Of a stretch of DNA of 64,000 bases, positions 57,236 to 64,000 are shown piece after piece; position 1 is the stretch's first letter; every line of letters starts with the position of its first letter. Both the position numbers and the translations under genes were made by a program. The DNA is from Jejuia sp049889775. GTDB lineage: Bacteria; Bacteroidota; Bacteroidia; Flavobacteriales; Flavobacteriaceae. The stretch is taken from assembly GCA_049889775.1 (NCBI GenBank), contig JBMHCT010000030.1, positions 62,001-126,000 of the forward strand, read 5' to 3'. The notes below the pieces were generated by a model. That model saw only the letters and a program-made list of their open reading frames with translations, ran no database searches and was not told the origin of the DNA.

Positions 57236-58234
57236 TTGGTAAAAATTGATAACATAGAATTAGGCGAATTTCCATTGCTTCTAGCGCCAATGGAAGATGT
57301 GAGCGATCCACCTTTTCGTGCCTTGTGCAAAGAGCAAGGTGCCGATGTGGTGTATACTGAATTTGTGTCTAGCGAGGGTTTAATTCGTAACGCTGCTAAA
57401 AGCGTTATGAAGTTGGATATTTATGAAAAGGAAAGACCAGTTGGGATTCAAATTTTTGGAGCCAATTTAGATAGCATGTTGCAAACCATAGATATTGTAG
57501 AAAGATCGAAGCCAGATATTATAGATATTAATTTTGGTTGTCCTGTAAAAAAAGTGGTGAGTAAAGGAGCAGGTGCGGGTATTTTAAAGGACGTTTGCTT
57601 AATGGAAAAGCTAACTGCAGAAATGGTAAAGCGAACCAATCTGCCCGTTACTGTAAAAACCCGTTTAGGTTGGGATCATGACTCTATAAAAATTGTTGAG
57701 GTAGCAGAACGCTTACAAGATGTGGGTATAAAGTCTATTGCCATCCACGGACGTACGCGTGCACAGATGTATAAAGGTAATGCAGATTGGAAGCCTATTG
57801 CAGCTGTAAAGAATAATCCGAGAATGCATATTCCTGTATTTGGGAATGGTGATGTGGATACACCTGAACGTGCTGTAGAAATGCGAGATAGTTACGGGTT
57901 GGACGGAGCAATGATTGGTCGTGCGAGTATTGGAAACCCCTGGTTTTTTAAGCAAGTAAAACACTACTTTAAAACAGGAGAGCATTTAGCGCCAATTTCT
58001 TTAGAAGAACGGGTGGAAGCGGCACGTCGTCATTTGCAAATGTCTATAGATTGGAAAGGCGAGAAGTTAGGCGTTTTTGAAACCCGTCGCCATTATACAA
58101 ATTACTTTAAAGGGATTCCACATTTTAAAGACTACCGCATGAAAATGGTCACTAGCGATCATTCCGAAGACGTATTTGCAGCCTTTGATGAGGTGCTAGA
58201 GAAGTTTGCGGGGTATGAGTTTTCGGCCCCCTAA
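57236..58234 (+). CDS. dusB: tRNA-dihydrouridine synthase B
   Basis: A 332-residue FMN enzyme that reduces uridines in tRNA. The barrel shows LLAPMEDVSDPPFRALC at the FMN site, EFVSSEGLI, DINFGCPVKKV with the catalytic Cys, VTVKTRLGWD, IHGRTRAQMYKG and FGNGDV. The C-terminal helical tRNA-binding domain is complete. The start is TTG 57236, because an in-frame stop at 57212-57214 leaves no ATG upstream and the next ATG would cut into the FMN motif. Confidence 0.93.
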   Translation: MVKIDNIELGEFPLLLAPMEDVSDPPFRALCKEQGADVVYTEFVSSEGLIRNAAKSVMKLDIYEKERPVGIQIFGANLDSMLQTIDIVERSKPDIIDINFGCPVKKVVSKGAGAGILKDVCLMEKLTAEMVKRTNLPVTVKTRLGWDHDSIKIVEVAERLQDVGIKSIAIHGRTRAQMYKGNADWKPIAAVKNNPRMHIPVFGNGDVDTPERAVEMRDSYGLDGAMIGRASIGNPWFFKQVKHYFKTGEHLAPISLEERVEAARRHLQMSIDWKGEKLGVFETRRHYTNYFKGIPHFKDYRMKMVTSDHSEDVFAAFDEVLEKFAGYEFSAP

Positions 58235-58252
58235 CCCCCGAAGGGGGAATTC
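58226..58252. repeat. Small C/G hairpin after dusB
   Basis: A CCCCCGAAGGGGG hairpin (58235-58247) with flanking AA/TT lies directly after the dusB stop, in an otherwise AT-rich genome. It has no T-run, so it is not a classic terminator. It resembles a short repeat unit, but only one copy is visible here. Confidence 0.4.
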
Positions 58253-58309
58253 TGACTCAGACGGAAACGATACTCCTATTTTAATGCTAAGGTTGAATTG
58301 TAAAACGGT

Positions 58310-58431
58310 ATGTCAGTTCGAGTGATTTCGAGGGACGAGGAATTGTATCGAGAACTATTTAAAGGGCCAAAATCCTTGTTCTCGATACAAATTTTACTCA
58401 TTTCAATCGTAAAATTCACTCGAACTGACAT
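58310..58431. repeat. 122-bp nested inverted-repeat element
   Basis: The outer arms are ATGTCAGTTCGAGTGA (58310-58325) and its complement at 58416-58431, 16 bp perfect. The inner arms are TTGTATCGAGAAC (58343-58355) and GTTCTCGATACAA (58378-58390). The segments between the two stems do not pair well, giving an internal loop, and the apical loop is about 22 bases. There is no ORF. It lies between dusB and the Rdx gene and fits a MITE-like or REP-like element. Confidence 0.75.
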
Positions 58432-58461
58432 ATGAAACTTTTGTAATTTTCAAACTAAAAA

Positions 58462-58743
58462 ATGAAAAACCAAATCAAAATAGTTTACTGCACACAATGC
58501 CGATGGTTGTTACGAGCTACATGGATGTCTCAAGAATTATTGACGACATTTAGCGATGAGATTGATGAGCTAACATTAGTTCCTGGAACAGCAGGTATTT
58601 TTGAAGTTTATGCGAATAACCAAAGAATTTGGTCGCGAAAGGATATGAATGGCTTTCCAGAAATCACAACGTTAAAGCAATTGGTTAGAGATGCTATTGC
58701 ACCAGATAAAAGTTTGAGGCATATTGACAGGAAAAAGACGTAG
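58462..58743 (+). CDS. SelT/SelW/SelH (Rdx) family protein
   Basis: A 93-residue protein with the thioredoxin-like Rdx fold. The N-terminal redox motif is YCTQCRWLLRATWMSQELL, CxxC with both Cys as ordinary TGT/TGC-type codons (no selenocysteine). The family signature also appears as LTLVPGTAGIFEVY and RKDMNGFPEITTLKQLVRD. It may act in thiol redox reactions. The start is 30 bases after the inverted-repeat element, which therefore may be in its leader. Confidence 0.9.
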   Translation: MKNQIKIVYCTQCRWLLRATWMSQELLTTFSDEIDELTLVPGTAGIFEVYANNQRIWSRKDMNGFPEITTLKQLVRDAIAPDKSLRHIDRKKT

Positions 58744-58756
58744 GCAAGTACATCCA

Positions 58757-58891
58757 GCGAGAAGGATTGCAGCGGCATCCTTTTTGCGGAGCTTTAATGA
58801 CGAGGATTTTAATTGATGCTGGAATTGAGTAAAATGAATGAGATCCCGAAACGAGTTTGGAACGCTTCGCGAAAAGATATAGCGGAAAGCC
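58757..58891. repeat. Dispersed inverted-repeat element, copy B
   Basis: The plus strand here reads GAAGGATTGCAGCGGCATCC (58761-58780) followed by TTTTTGCGG, and further right GCGAAAAGATATAGCGGAAAGCC ending near 58891. These are the end motifs of copy A (53508-53661) in reverse orientation, while the middle is different. Just beyond it is a separate hairpin, TTGCCATTT / AAATGGCAA (58895-58903, 58909-58917). Confidence 0.65.
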
Positions 58892-58981
58892 TGTTTGCCA
58901 TTTCTAAAAAATGGCAACTCGCCCTGAAAAGAGATACCGAAATACTGAAACAAGTTCAGCACGGGCAAGTTCAGCATGACA

Positions 58982-60193
58982 TTACATAGAGGTTACTAAG
59001 TTTTTAGTTACTCTTGTTGCACTGATTTTTGATGAAATAATACCTAAAACGGAAATAGTAAGGAAAACCAAAATGAAGTTTTCTAACTTAAGGCTAACAG
59101 GGTATGCAAGTGATGGTGTAATAGGAACAAGACCAAAAGTTTGTTGTACCAAAACAACAAGAAAACCTAAAAACAACCCCACAATGCAACCTATAAGTGT
59201 TATGGCGGAGCCTTGTAAAAAGAAGATTTGACGCATGTTTTTGATAGGTACACCGAGATTGAAAAGGGTGTTGAGTGATGGTTTCTTCTCTAAAATCATC
59301 ATTATAATAGAGCCAATAACATTAAAGATAAGGAGTGCAGAAACGAGAGTGAGTAGCAGGTAAATTAATAGGTTTTCACTATTCAACATTTTGTAAAGGG
59401 CATCGTTTAATTGTATACGGTTTTTAACCGAAATGTTTTCTCCTAAAATATTCTGAATTTGAGTTTTTATTGCAGTTTCATCAGTATTTGGTCTCAATTT
59501 AAATTCGATAGCAGAGATTTGATCTGGCTGATAATTTAGTAACACACGCACTAAACTTATGGACGAATATACGTAGGTGTCATTTAGCTTTTCATTAATA
59601 TCAAAAATACCCACGTTTATGGCTTTTACCTCGTTAAAATAGCTTTTAGTTGAGGTTATTTTTAACTGCCCTTTACCTGGTTTTGGTACATAAATACTTA
59701 GTGCTTTGCCATAATCCAAAACACCAAATGATAAGTTTTGCGAAACGCCCCAGCCAGCAACTACTTGATTGGAGTTTTGTTCTAACCAATCGCCCTGAAC
59801 AATTTCTGAGTCTACACCATTTACTTTGTTAAAATTACCATCTACACCTTTAATGGTAGCCAAGTAATTCTTGCCATCGGTATTAATTACTACACGCTCC
59901 TCAATAATTTCAGAGTAAAATGCTATATCTTCAATGTTGTTAAGTTGGTTTATCTGATCAGTACTTAAAATGAATGATTTTCCAATAGTGGTTTCGGCTT
60001 TTAAATCAGGATCTACTACATTAGAAAATTGAAGCGTAAAATCTTTTAAACCGGCAAAACCAGAAAGTACAACAAATAGAGAAGCAGCACCCAAAACCAC
60101 ACCAACAAGTGCAATTATTGTAATGAAGTTAATAGCATTGTTAGTGCTTTTAGAGCGTAAATAACGTTTGGCTATATATAAAGAAACATTCAA
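58982..60193 (-). CDS. ABC transporter permease (LolC/LolE-like, FtsX domain)
   Basis: A 403-residue inner-membrane protein with one helix near the N-terminus (about 20-45, INFITIIALVGVVLGAASLFVV), a large periplasmic MacB/LolE-like domain (about 47-265), and three C-terminal helices (about 272-295, 318-345, 365-390). The N-terminal YIAKRYLRSKSTNNAINFIT motif is typical of LolC/E proteins. These release lipoproteins from the inner membrane with the LolD ATPase, which is not adjacent. It abuts rbfA with no gap. Confidence 0.85.
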   Translation of the reverse strand: MNVSLYIAKRYLRSKSTNNAINFITIIALVGVVLGAASLFVVLSGFAGLKDFTLQFSNVVDPDLKAETTIGKSFILSTDQINQLNNIEDIAFYSEIIEERVVINTDGKNYLATIKGVDGNFNKVNGVDSEIVQGDWLEQNSNQVVAGWGVSQNLSFGVLDYGKALSIYVPKPGKGQLKITSTKSYFNEVKAINVGIFDINEKLNDTYVYSSISLVRVLLNYQPDQISAIEFKLRPNTDETAIKTQIQNILGENISVKNRIQLNDALYKMLNSENLLIYLLLTLVSALLIFNVIGSIIMMILEKKPSLNTLFNLGVPIKNMRQIFFLQGSAITLIGCIVGLFLGFLVVLVQQTFGLVPITPSLAYPVSLKLENFILVFLTISVLGIISSKISATRVTKNLVTSM

Positions 60194-60589
60194 TTAAGAC
60201 TTTTTTCTTTTATCTAATAAATCTGGATTTTCAATAGGGTTATCTGTCCCTTTTAAAGACTGTTCAATACGATCTATATATTCTAAAGAATCATCAATAA
60301 AAAATTCAAGATTAGGCATGCGTCGCAATTGATTTTTGGTGCGTTGTGCTAATTCATGGCGTATTAAAGGCGTATTGCTTCGTATACCTTGAAGCAACTC
60401 TTTAGACTTATCATTCGGGAAGATACTTAAGTACACTTTTGCAATAGACAAATCAACCGTAACTTTTACTTTGGAAACAGATATTATAATTCCATGCATA
60501 CCACCTTGAGTAGCGGCACCTTGTAATACATCAACTAAATCGCGTTGTAAAACAGAACCTATTTTTTTTTGTCTTTGACTTTCTTCCAT
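60194..60589 (-). CDS. rbfA: Ribosome-binding factor A
   Basis: A 131-residue KH-fold protein that helps mature the 16S rRNA 5' end in the 30S subunit. The family pattern is clear: RQKKIGSVLQRDLVDVLQ, VTVDLSIAKVYLSIFP, IRSNTPLIRHELAQRTKNQLRRMPNLEFFIDDSLEY (part) and the DRIEQSL helix. It is the first gene of a unit with the LolC/E-like permease and shares a divergent promoter region with the epimerase gene. A TATTTTTG -7 box is at 60624-60631 on this strand. Confidence 0.94.
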   Translation of the reverse strand: MEESQRQKKIGSVLQRDLVDVLQGAATQGGMHGIIISVSKVKVTVDLSIAKVYLSIFPNDKSKELLQGIRSNTPLIRHELAQRTKNQLRRMPNLEFFIDDSLEYIDRIEQSLKGTDNPIENPDLLDKRKKS

Positions 60590-60623
60590 GTAAGCTTAAT
60601 TCATCTTAAAACGATGTATGGTA

Positions 60624-60631
60624 CAAAAATA
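60624..60631 (-). promoter_or_regulatory. -7 box TATTTTTG for rbfA
   Basis: The minus strand reads TATTTTTG, a match to TAnnTTTG, 34 bases before the rbfA ATG at 60589. The region is shared with the divergent epimerase gene. Confidence 0.4.
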
Positions 60632-60668
60632 GTGCATATTTTGTATCTTTCTATAAAAGTAATAGTTA

Positions 60669-61085
60669 ATGAATAAAATAGAGCATATTGGTATTGCGGT
60701 AAAAAGCTTAAAAGATTCCAATACATTATTTACCAAGCTTTTTGGAACACCTAATTATAAGATTGAAACCGTGGAGAGCGAAGGTGTAAATACTTCCTTT
60801 TTTAAAGTAGGTGATAATAAAATTGAATTATTGGAAGCTACAAAAGAAGATAGCCCGATTGCTAAATTTATTGAAAAAAAGGGAGAAGGCATTCACCATA
60901 TTGCTTTTGATGTTGATGATATTGAAGCAGAAATTATACGTTTAAAAGCAGAAGGCTTTATAGTATTGAATGAAACTCCCAAGAAAGGCGCAGATAATAA
61001 GTTGGTGGCATTTTTGCATCCAAAATCTTCTAACGGTGTGCTAATAGAGTTGTGTCAGGAGATAAAGCAAGAAAATATCTTGTAG
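60669..61085 (+). CDS. mce: Methylmalonyl-CoA epimerase
   Basis: A 138-residue VOC-fold enzyme that interconverts the 2R and 2S forms of methylmalonyl-CoA in propionate metabolism. It shows KIEHIGIAVKSL at the N-terminus with a metal-binding His, and KGEGIHHIAFDVDDIEAEI with the second His, then FLHPKSSNGVLIELCQ with the metal-binding Glu. Length is standard. It lies directly upstream of the tRNA gene on the same strand. Confidence 0.92.
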   Translation: MNKIEHIGIAVKSLKDSNTLFTKLFGTPNYKIETVESEGVNTSFFKVGDNKIELLEATKEDSPIAKFIEKKGEGIHHIAFDVDDIEAEIIRLKAEGFIVLNETPKKGADNKLVAFLHPKSSNGVLIELCQEIKQENIL

Positions 61086-61147
61086 GATTTTAAAATATAT
61101 AGTAATATTGCACACTCTTTTAGAGAGCATTGTAATTTATTGCAATA

Positions 61148-61221
61148 GGGCCTATAACTCAGTTGGTTAGAGTATCTGACTCATAATCAGAAAGTCCCTG
61201 GTTCGAGCCCAGGTGGGCCCA
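61148..61221 (+). tRNA. tRNA with CAT anticodon (Met, or Ile2 after lysidine modification)
   Basis: A 74-nt cloverleaf. The acceptor stem GGGCCTA (61148-61154) pairs with TGGGCCC (61214-61220) with one G-U, and the discriminator is A61221. The anticodon arm is CTGACTCATAATCAG with CAT in the loop, and the T arm is CCTGG-TTCGAGC-CCAGG. CCA is not encoded. The GGGCC acceptor does not look like initiator tRNA, and CAT can be read as elongator Met or as Ile2. The integrase gene follows, so this tRNA is the likely integration target. Confidence 0.93.
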
Positions 61222-61224
61222 CTT

Positions 61225-61254
61225 AAAACCTGTTGATTGTCAGCAGGTTTTTTT
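61225..61254 (+). terminator. Terminator of the tRNA gene
   Basis: AAAACCTG (61225-61232) pairs with CAGGTTTT (61244-61251), with an 11-nt loop, and a T-run continues to 61254. It lies between the tRNA and the integrase gene. Confidence 0.75.
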
Positions 61255-61315
61255 GTTTCTAGTAGTTTCAATTTTTCCAGAGAAGCAAAAAAGTGGTTAT
61301 TTTTTGACGCTCTTT

Positions 61316-61334
61316 TTTGCACATAGTTTGCACA
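61316..61334 (+). repeat. Direct repeat TTTGCACA x2 with 11-bp period
   Basis: TTTGCACA occurs at 61316-61323 and 61327-61334, one helical turn apart and 24 bases before the integrase ATG. It may be an arm-type binding site for the recombinase or a regulator. The function is not proven. Confidence 0.45.
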
Positions 61335-61357
61335 GCTTGACCATAATAAATACAATT

Positions 61358-62563
61358 ATGGCGAATGTTAAAACTGCCCTAGACACAAGGCGAGCAAAAT
61401 CTGATGGAACTTACAATGTTATCTACAGAATTACACATGAGAAGAAAATCTACACTATTAACTCAGGCGTTGTTATAAGAAAGGAGTTTTGGGAGGCTAA
61501 TAAATCTGAGATTTCTAAAAAACACCCTAATTCTAGGCTCTTAAATTTAAAGATTCTAAAAAGCTATTATAAAATACAAGAAGCACTACTAAAACTGGAA
61601 GATGATTTTTCTATTAACAAGTTAAGAGCCAATCTAGGGTATTCTACTAAAGCCGACTGTAACTTAACATTTAAGCAATTTTCGGATAAAATTATTGCAC
61701 AAATGATTGAAGCTAAAAGAACAGGGAATGCAATTGTCTATCGTACTGCGGTTAAAAGACTTATAGAATATAGCGGTGAGCATATCACATTTGATGATGT
61801 TGATTTTAAGTTGCTTACTCAGTTTGAGCATAAATTAAAAACAGATGGACTAAAGCGGAACAGTATTTCAAACTACTTTAGGTCTATAAGAGCACTTTAT
61901 AACCTTGCTATAAAACACAAACTTGTTGATAGAAGCAAATATCCCTTTCATGATATTACAATTAAGTCCCAGAGAACAGCAAGTAGGGCTATTACAAAGG
62001 CTAATATTAAGAAATTGAATAGTTTATCACTAGAGGTGGATTCATCTCCTTGGAAAGCTTTACAATATTTTATGTTAAGTTTCTATTTAAGAGGTGCTTC
62101 ATTTACAGATATAGCATATTTAAGGCAATCTAACATCATTAACGGCAGAATAGAATACAAAAGGCGTAAAACTCACAAACATTACAGTATAAAGCTATTT
62201 CCGAAGGCAGAAACAATTATTAAGTCTTTACATAATAGAAACAATAAATATTTGTTGCCGGTTCTACCTAATAATATTGCAGAAGATAGCCTTGAAGCCA
62301 AGAGAATCATACAACAATGGATTGAAACTACTAATAAGCACTTGAAACGTTTCTCTGGAGGAATAAAGACAAAGGTTGTTATTACCACGTACACAAGCCG
62401 TTATTCATTTGCCCAGATAGCTAAGCATTTAGGGTACTCAAACGAATTAATAGCGGAAGCACTAGGTCATGAGTATGGAAATCGTGTTACTAATACTTAT
62501 TTAGACGCATTTGATACAAATACTTTAGATGCCATGCATTGTAAAGTAATTTCGATGAAATAG
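61358..62563 (+). CDS. Tyrosine recombinase / integrase
   Basis: About 401 residues from ATG 61358 (MANVKTALDTRR). The longer frame from 61253 overlaps the terminator and is rejected. An Arm-DNA-binding-like N-terminus (1-85) and a SAM-like core-binding domain (about 105-200) precede the catalytic domain (about 215-395). Catalytic residues are visible as Arg in FYLRGASFTDIAYL, Lys in YKRRKTHKHYSIKL, the HxxR box reading TYTSRYSFAQIAKHLG (the first His replaced by Thr), His in ALGHEYGN, and the nucleophile Tyr in NTYLDAF. This matches Bacteroidota integrases. It follows the tRNA after 136 bases, the standard layout of an integrative element end. Confidence 0.93.
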   Translation: MANVKTALDTRRAKSDGTYNVIYRITHEKKIYTINSGVVIRKEFWEANKSEISKKHPNSRLLNLKILKSYYKIQEALLKLEDDFSINKLRANLGYSTKADCNLTFKQFSDKIIAQMIEAKRTGNAIVYRTAVKRLIEYSGEHITFDDVDFKLLTQFEHKLKTDGLKRNSISNYFRSIRALYNLAIKHKLVDRSKYPFHDITIKSQRTASRAITKANIKKLNSLSLEVDSSPWKALQYFMLSFYLRGASFTDIAYLRQSNIINGRIEYKRRKTHKHYSIKLFPKAETIIKSLHNRNNKYLLPVLPNNIAEDSLEAKRIIQQWIETTNKHLKRFSGGIKTKVVITTYTSRYSFAQIAKHLGYSNELIAEALGHEYGNRVTNTYLDAFDTNTLDAMHCKVISMK

Positions 62564-62574
62564 CTGAAAATTGT

Positions 62575-62985
62575 TTAATCTATTACCTTTTTAGAATCAA
62601 TTTTCTTAAAACGTCCCAAGCTATCAACATTTTTACCATTTTTTAATGCTTGTTTAAGATTTTTTAAGTCGTTAAGGTTTTTCTTTTTGTTATTTAAGTC
62701 TTCTATAAGGGCAGGATTTATTTTTTTTACGCTTTCTTTTAGTTTCTCATAAGCTGTGCTAACCAATCTAATGCTTGTTTCATTGTCTTTTTTGTTGTGA
62801 ATTCTGTGCCATAGATGTTCAGGTTCATATTTTATCAAATAATCTATAGTTCTATTCTCTGGATGCCATACTATAGCATCTCTTAATCTCAATTTATGCG
62901 TCATATTAAACACGGCATTTTTATTAGGAATGCCTAATAAGCCCATTGATTTACGTTTCTTTTTAGTTTTATTCTTGATAGCCAT
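62575..62985 (-). CDS. Basic protein of unknown function
   Basis: A 136-residue, very Lys-rich protein. The N-terminus is a basic patch (MAIKNKTKKKRKSMG), the middle contains RDAIVWHPENRTIDYLIKY, and the C-terminal third is a charged helix (LNNKKKNLNDLKNLKQALKNG). No domain was recognised. It converges with the integrase gene, 11 bases apart, and lies within the putative integrative element. It could bind nucleic acid by charge, but this is only a guess. Confidence 0.55.
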   Translation of the reverse strand: MAIKNKTKKKRKSMGLLGIPNKNAVFNMTHKLRLRDAIVWHPENRTIDYLIKYEPEHLWHRIHNKKDNETSIRLVSTAYEKLKESVKKINPALIEDLNNKKKNLNDLKNLKQALKNGKNVDSLGRFKKIDSKKVID

Positions 62986-63358
62986 TTTTTAGAAAGTTTA
63001 AATTTGCGATTCTCAGGAATTTCGAGACAGTTTTTATGATGGAAAAGCCTAGCGGCAAGCTACAAAAAATAATGAATAAGTCAAGCATAAACCCTTTGTT
63101 TACAGTGCTTTTGCGAATATTTCAATTTGCATGAAATAGGTAAAAACAGAGTGGATTTTTAATGTGTTTTTACTCTTTTTTAACATTTGAAGAAATTATC
63201 ATTGCATTATTCGCAGCAAAACAGCGATTTTGTTGATAGCCTAAATTCAAAATCTGTATACCCAACAAAGATTTTTCGTACTATTTTCAGGCAAATTCTT
63301 CTAGTTCGCAATAAACGAAGCTCAAATTATGATTTTTTATCAAAATTGAAGAGGCCGA
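62986..63358. other. 373-base gap with no supported gene
   Basis: This gap lies between the basic-protein gene and the XRE regulator, which are both on the minus strand. A TTG-started 60-codon frame (63187-63369) lacks family features and overlaps the end of the regulator gene, so I do not call it. No repeat or RNA gene was recognised. Confidence 0.45.
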
Positions 63359-63613
63359 TTAATCTTTAAGGTCTAGGTCTAACAGTTCTTTTAAAGAAAC
63401 CTCTAAAGCCAATGCAAGTGCAGCGATTGTAACAATATTAGGCGTAACCTTACCTTTTTCTATTTTGTACAAATACTGCCTGTCTTTTCCAACAAGTTGA
63501 GCGAGCTCTGTTTGAGTAAGACCCCTGTCCTTCCTAACCTCTTTAATCCTAAGCCCAACAAGTTTGGGAATAGAATCTTTGAGTTCAATAAGTCTCTTAT
63601 CGGATAATTGCAT
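63359..63613 (-). CDS. XRE-family HTH transcriptional regulator
   Basis: An 84-residue single-domain protein. The Cro/CI-type helix-turn-helix covers about 20-77, with GLTQTELAQLVGKDRQYLYKIEKGKVTPNIVT at the recognition helices (part shown in databases as HTH_3) and LEVSLKELL at the last helix. It is of the size of mobile-element repressors. A small palindrome TGCATGATGCA (63609-63619) covers its start codon and could be an autoregulatory site. It is divergent from the truncated membrane-protein gene. Confidence 0.88.
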   Translation of the reverse strand: MQLSDKRLIELKDSIPKLVGLRIKEVRKDRGLTQTELAQLVGKDRQYLYKIEKGKVTPNIVTIAALALALEVSLKELLDLDLKD

Positions 63614-63719
63614 GATGCATTAAAAATCCAATTAAAGAGACTAAAGATTGTAACCTTGTAATACTGCATTTTAGTTATATTTGAAATTACTAATCAAAAC
63701 CTGCAAGTCATTCTAATTT

Positions 63720-64000
63720 ATGATTATTCTTATTTTATTTAGTAGTAATTATATGTCATGGTTTGAAGTGGCCTTATTAGTTGGATTCATAGTTTTTATG
63801 GCCTATGTACTATGCAATTCGTTTAATTCATGGAAAAATGAAGCTTTAAACGAAAAATCCTTGAAAATTGCTGAGCTTCAAGACCAACTAAAGGAAAAGC
63901 AGGACACAATTGACGTTTTGAGGGGGCTAAAGAAGCCCAAGCCAATAAACCCAAAGATTAAAGTAGGAAAGACCAAGGTGGTTATTAAATCAAAAGTCTT
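63720..64000 (+). CDS. Partial membrane protein with coiled coil (runs off right edge)
   Basis: The frame opens at ATG 63720 and stays open to the window end (93 codons). A later ATG at 63753 is also possible. The N-terminus has one hydrophobic helix (about 14-35, FEVALLVGFIVFMAYVLC), followed by a charged coiled-coil segment (about 45-70, LKIAELQDQLKEKQDTIDVL) and a Lys/Pro-rich stretch. No family can be named. It is divergent from the XRE gene and belongs to the putative integrative element. Confidence 0.55.
   Translation, partial: MIILILFSSNYMSWFEVALLVGFIVFMAYVLCNSFNSWKNEALNEKSLKIAELQDQLKEKQDTIDVLRGLKKPKPINPKIKVGKTKVVIKSKV

Noticed and set aside
58462..58743. Selenoprotein in the SelW family
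   Set aside because: The redox motif has ordinary Cys codons on both sides of CxxC and there is no in-frame TGA, so it is a Cys homologue.
58672..58977. A minus-strand frame across the Rdx gene end and repeat copy B
   Set aside because: It is formed by the repeat element and the antisense of the Rdx gene, with no domain.
61167..61355. A 62-codon frame opposite the tRNA
   Set aside because: It is a translation of the antisense of the tRNA and its terminator, a common false call.
63187..63369. A 60-codon frame with TTG start
   Set aside because: No motif, atypical start, and it overlaps the end of the XRE gene.

Overview
The window looks like a chromosomal segment of a marine member of the Flavobacteriaceae (Bacteroidota). 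The evidence is an AT-rich, Bacteroidota-style gene set: type IX secretion C-terminal domains of both type A and type B, many SPII lipoproteins, a hybrid-free propeller/Y_Y_Y/LuxR regulator beside a polysaccharide-utilisation locus, LytS/LytTR signalling, and several TAnnTTTG -7 promoter boxes. No genus can be fixed from the sequence alone.

Layout. (1) 1-11813, minus strand: the downstream part of a beta-glucan (laminarin-like) utilisation locus. It holds a membrane-spanning propeller regulator, a clan GH-A glycosidase fused to a probable outer-membrane beta-barrel, a Big_2/CBM-like lipoprotein, a GH16 lipoprotein, a PKD plus four-CBM-like-module lipoprotein, a terminator hairpin, and the N-terminus of a large cytosolic protein cut by the window edge (possibly a GH94/GH149-type phosphorylase). 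SusC/SusD genes are not in view. (2) 11973-19616: housekeeping genes (head-GIN protein, YbjQ, SulP transporter, RNase R, RpiB, CDF exporter), continued by an ElaA-type GNAT to 20098. (3) 20100-25992: a putative operon of an OmpA protein and two tandem T9SS type-B leucine-rich-repeat proteins, then CtpA-type protease with rnpA. (4) 26955-29979: a translationally coupled pair, a GCS2 carboxylate-amine ligase fused to CBS domains and an AstE/AspA-family deacylase. (5) 30024-36398: M1 peptidase, S8 peptidase, MBL hydrolase and a cation/proton antiporter. (6) 36474-47215: alpha-glucan metabolism, a GH31 gene followed by glgM-glgC-glgE-mak-glgB, which encodes the whole maltose-1-phosphate (GlgE) route without treS. 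(7) 47695-53499: an exported unknown, then receptor / M50-like membrane protein / LytS kinase / LytTR regulator. (8) 53684-61085: lepA, DUF4345, a T9SS type-A protein, dusB, Rdx/SelW-like protein, LolC/E-like permease, rbfA and methylmalonyl-CoA epimerase, with two kinds of intergenic inverted-repeat element. (9) 61148-64000: a CAT-anticodon tRNA followed at once by a tyrosine recombinase, an unknown basic protein, an XRE regulator and a truncated membrane protein. This looks like the left end of an integrative element that continues past the window.

How it fits together: the cell appears able to bind and cut an external beta-1,3-glucan at its surface (region 1) and to store glucose as alpha-glucan through ADP-glucose and maltose-1-phosphate (region 6). 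The most novel-looking parts are the glycosidase-barrel fusion, the GCS2-CBS/AspA pair, the receptor/M50-like/LytSTR module, the Cys-ladder LRR pair, and the two dispersed inverted-repeat families.
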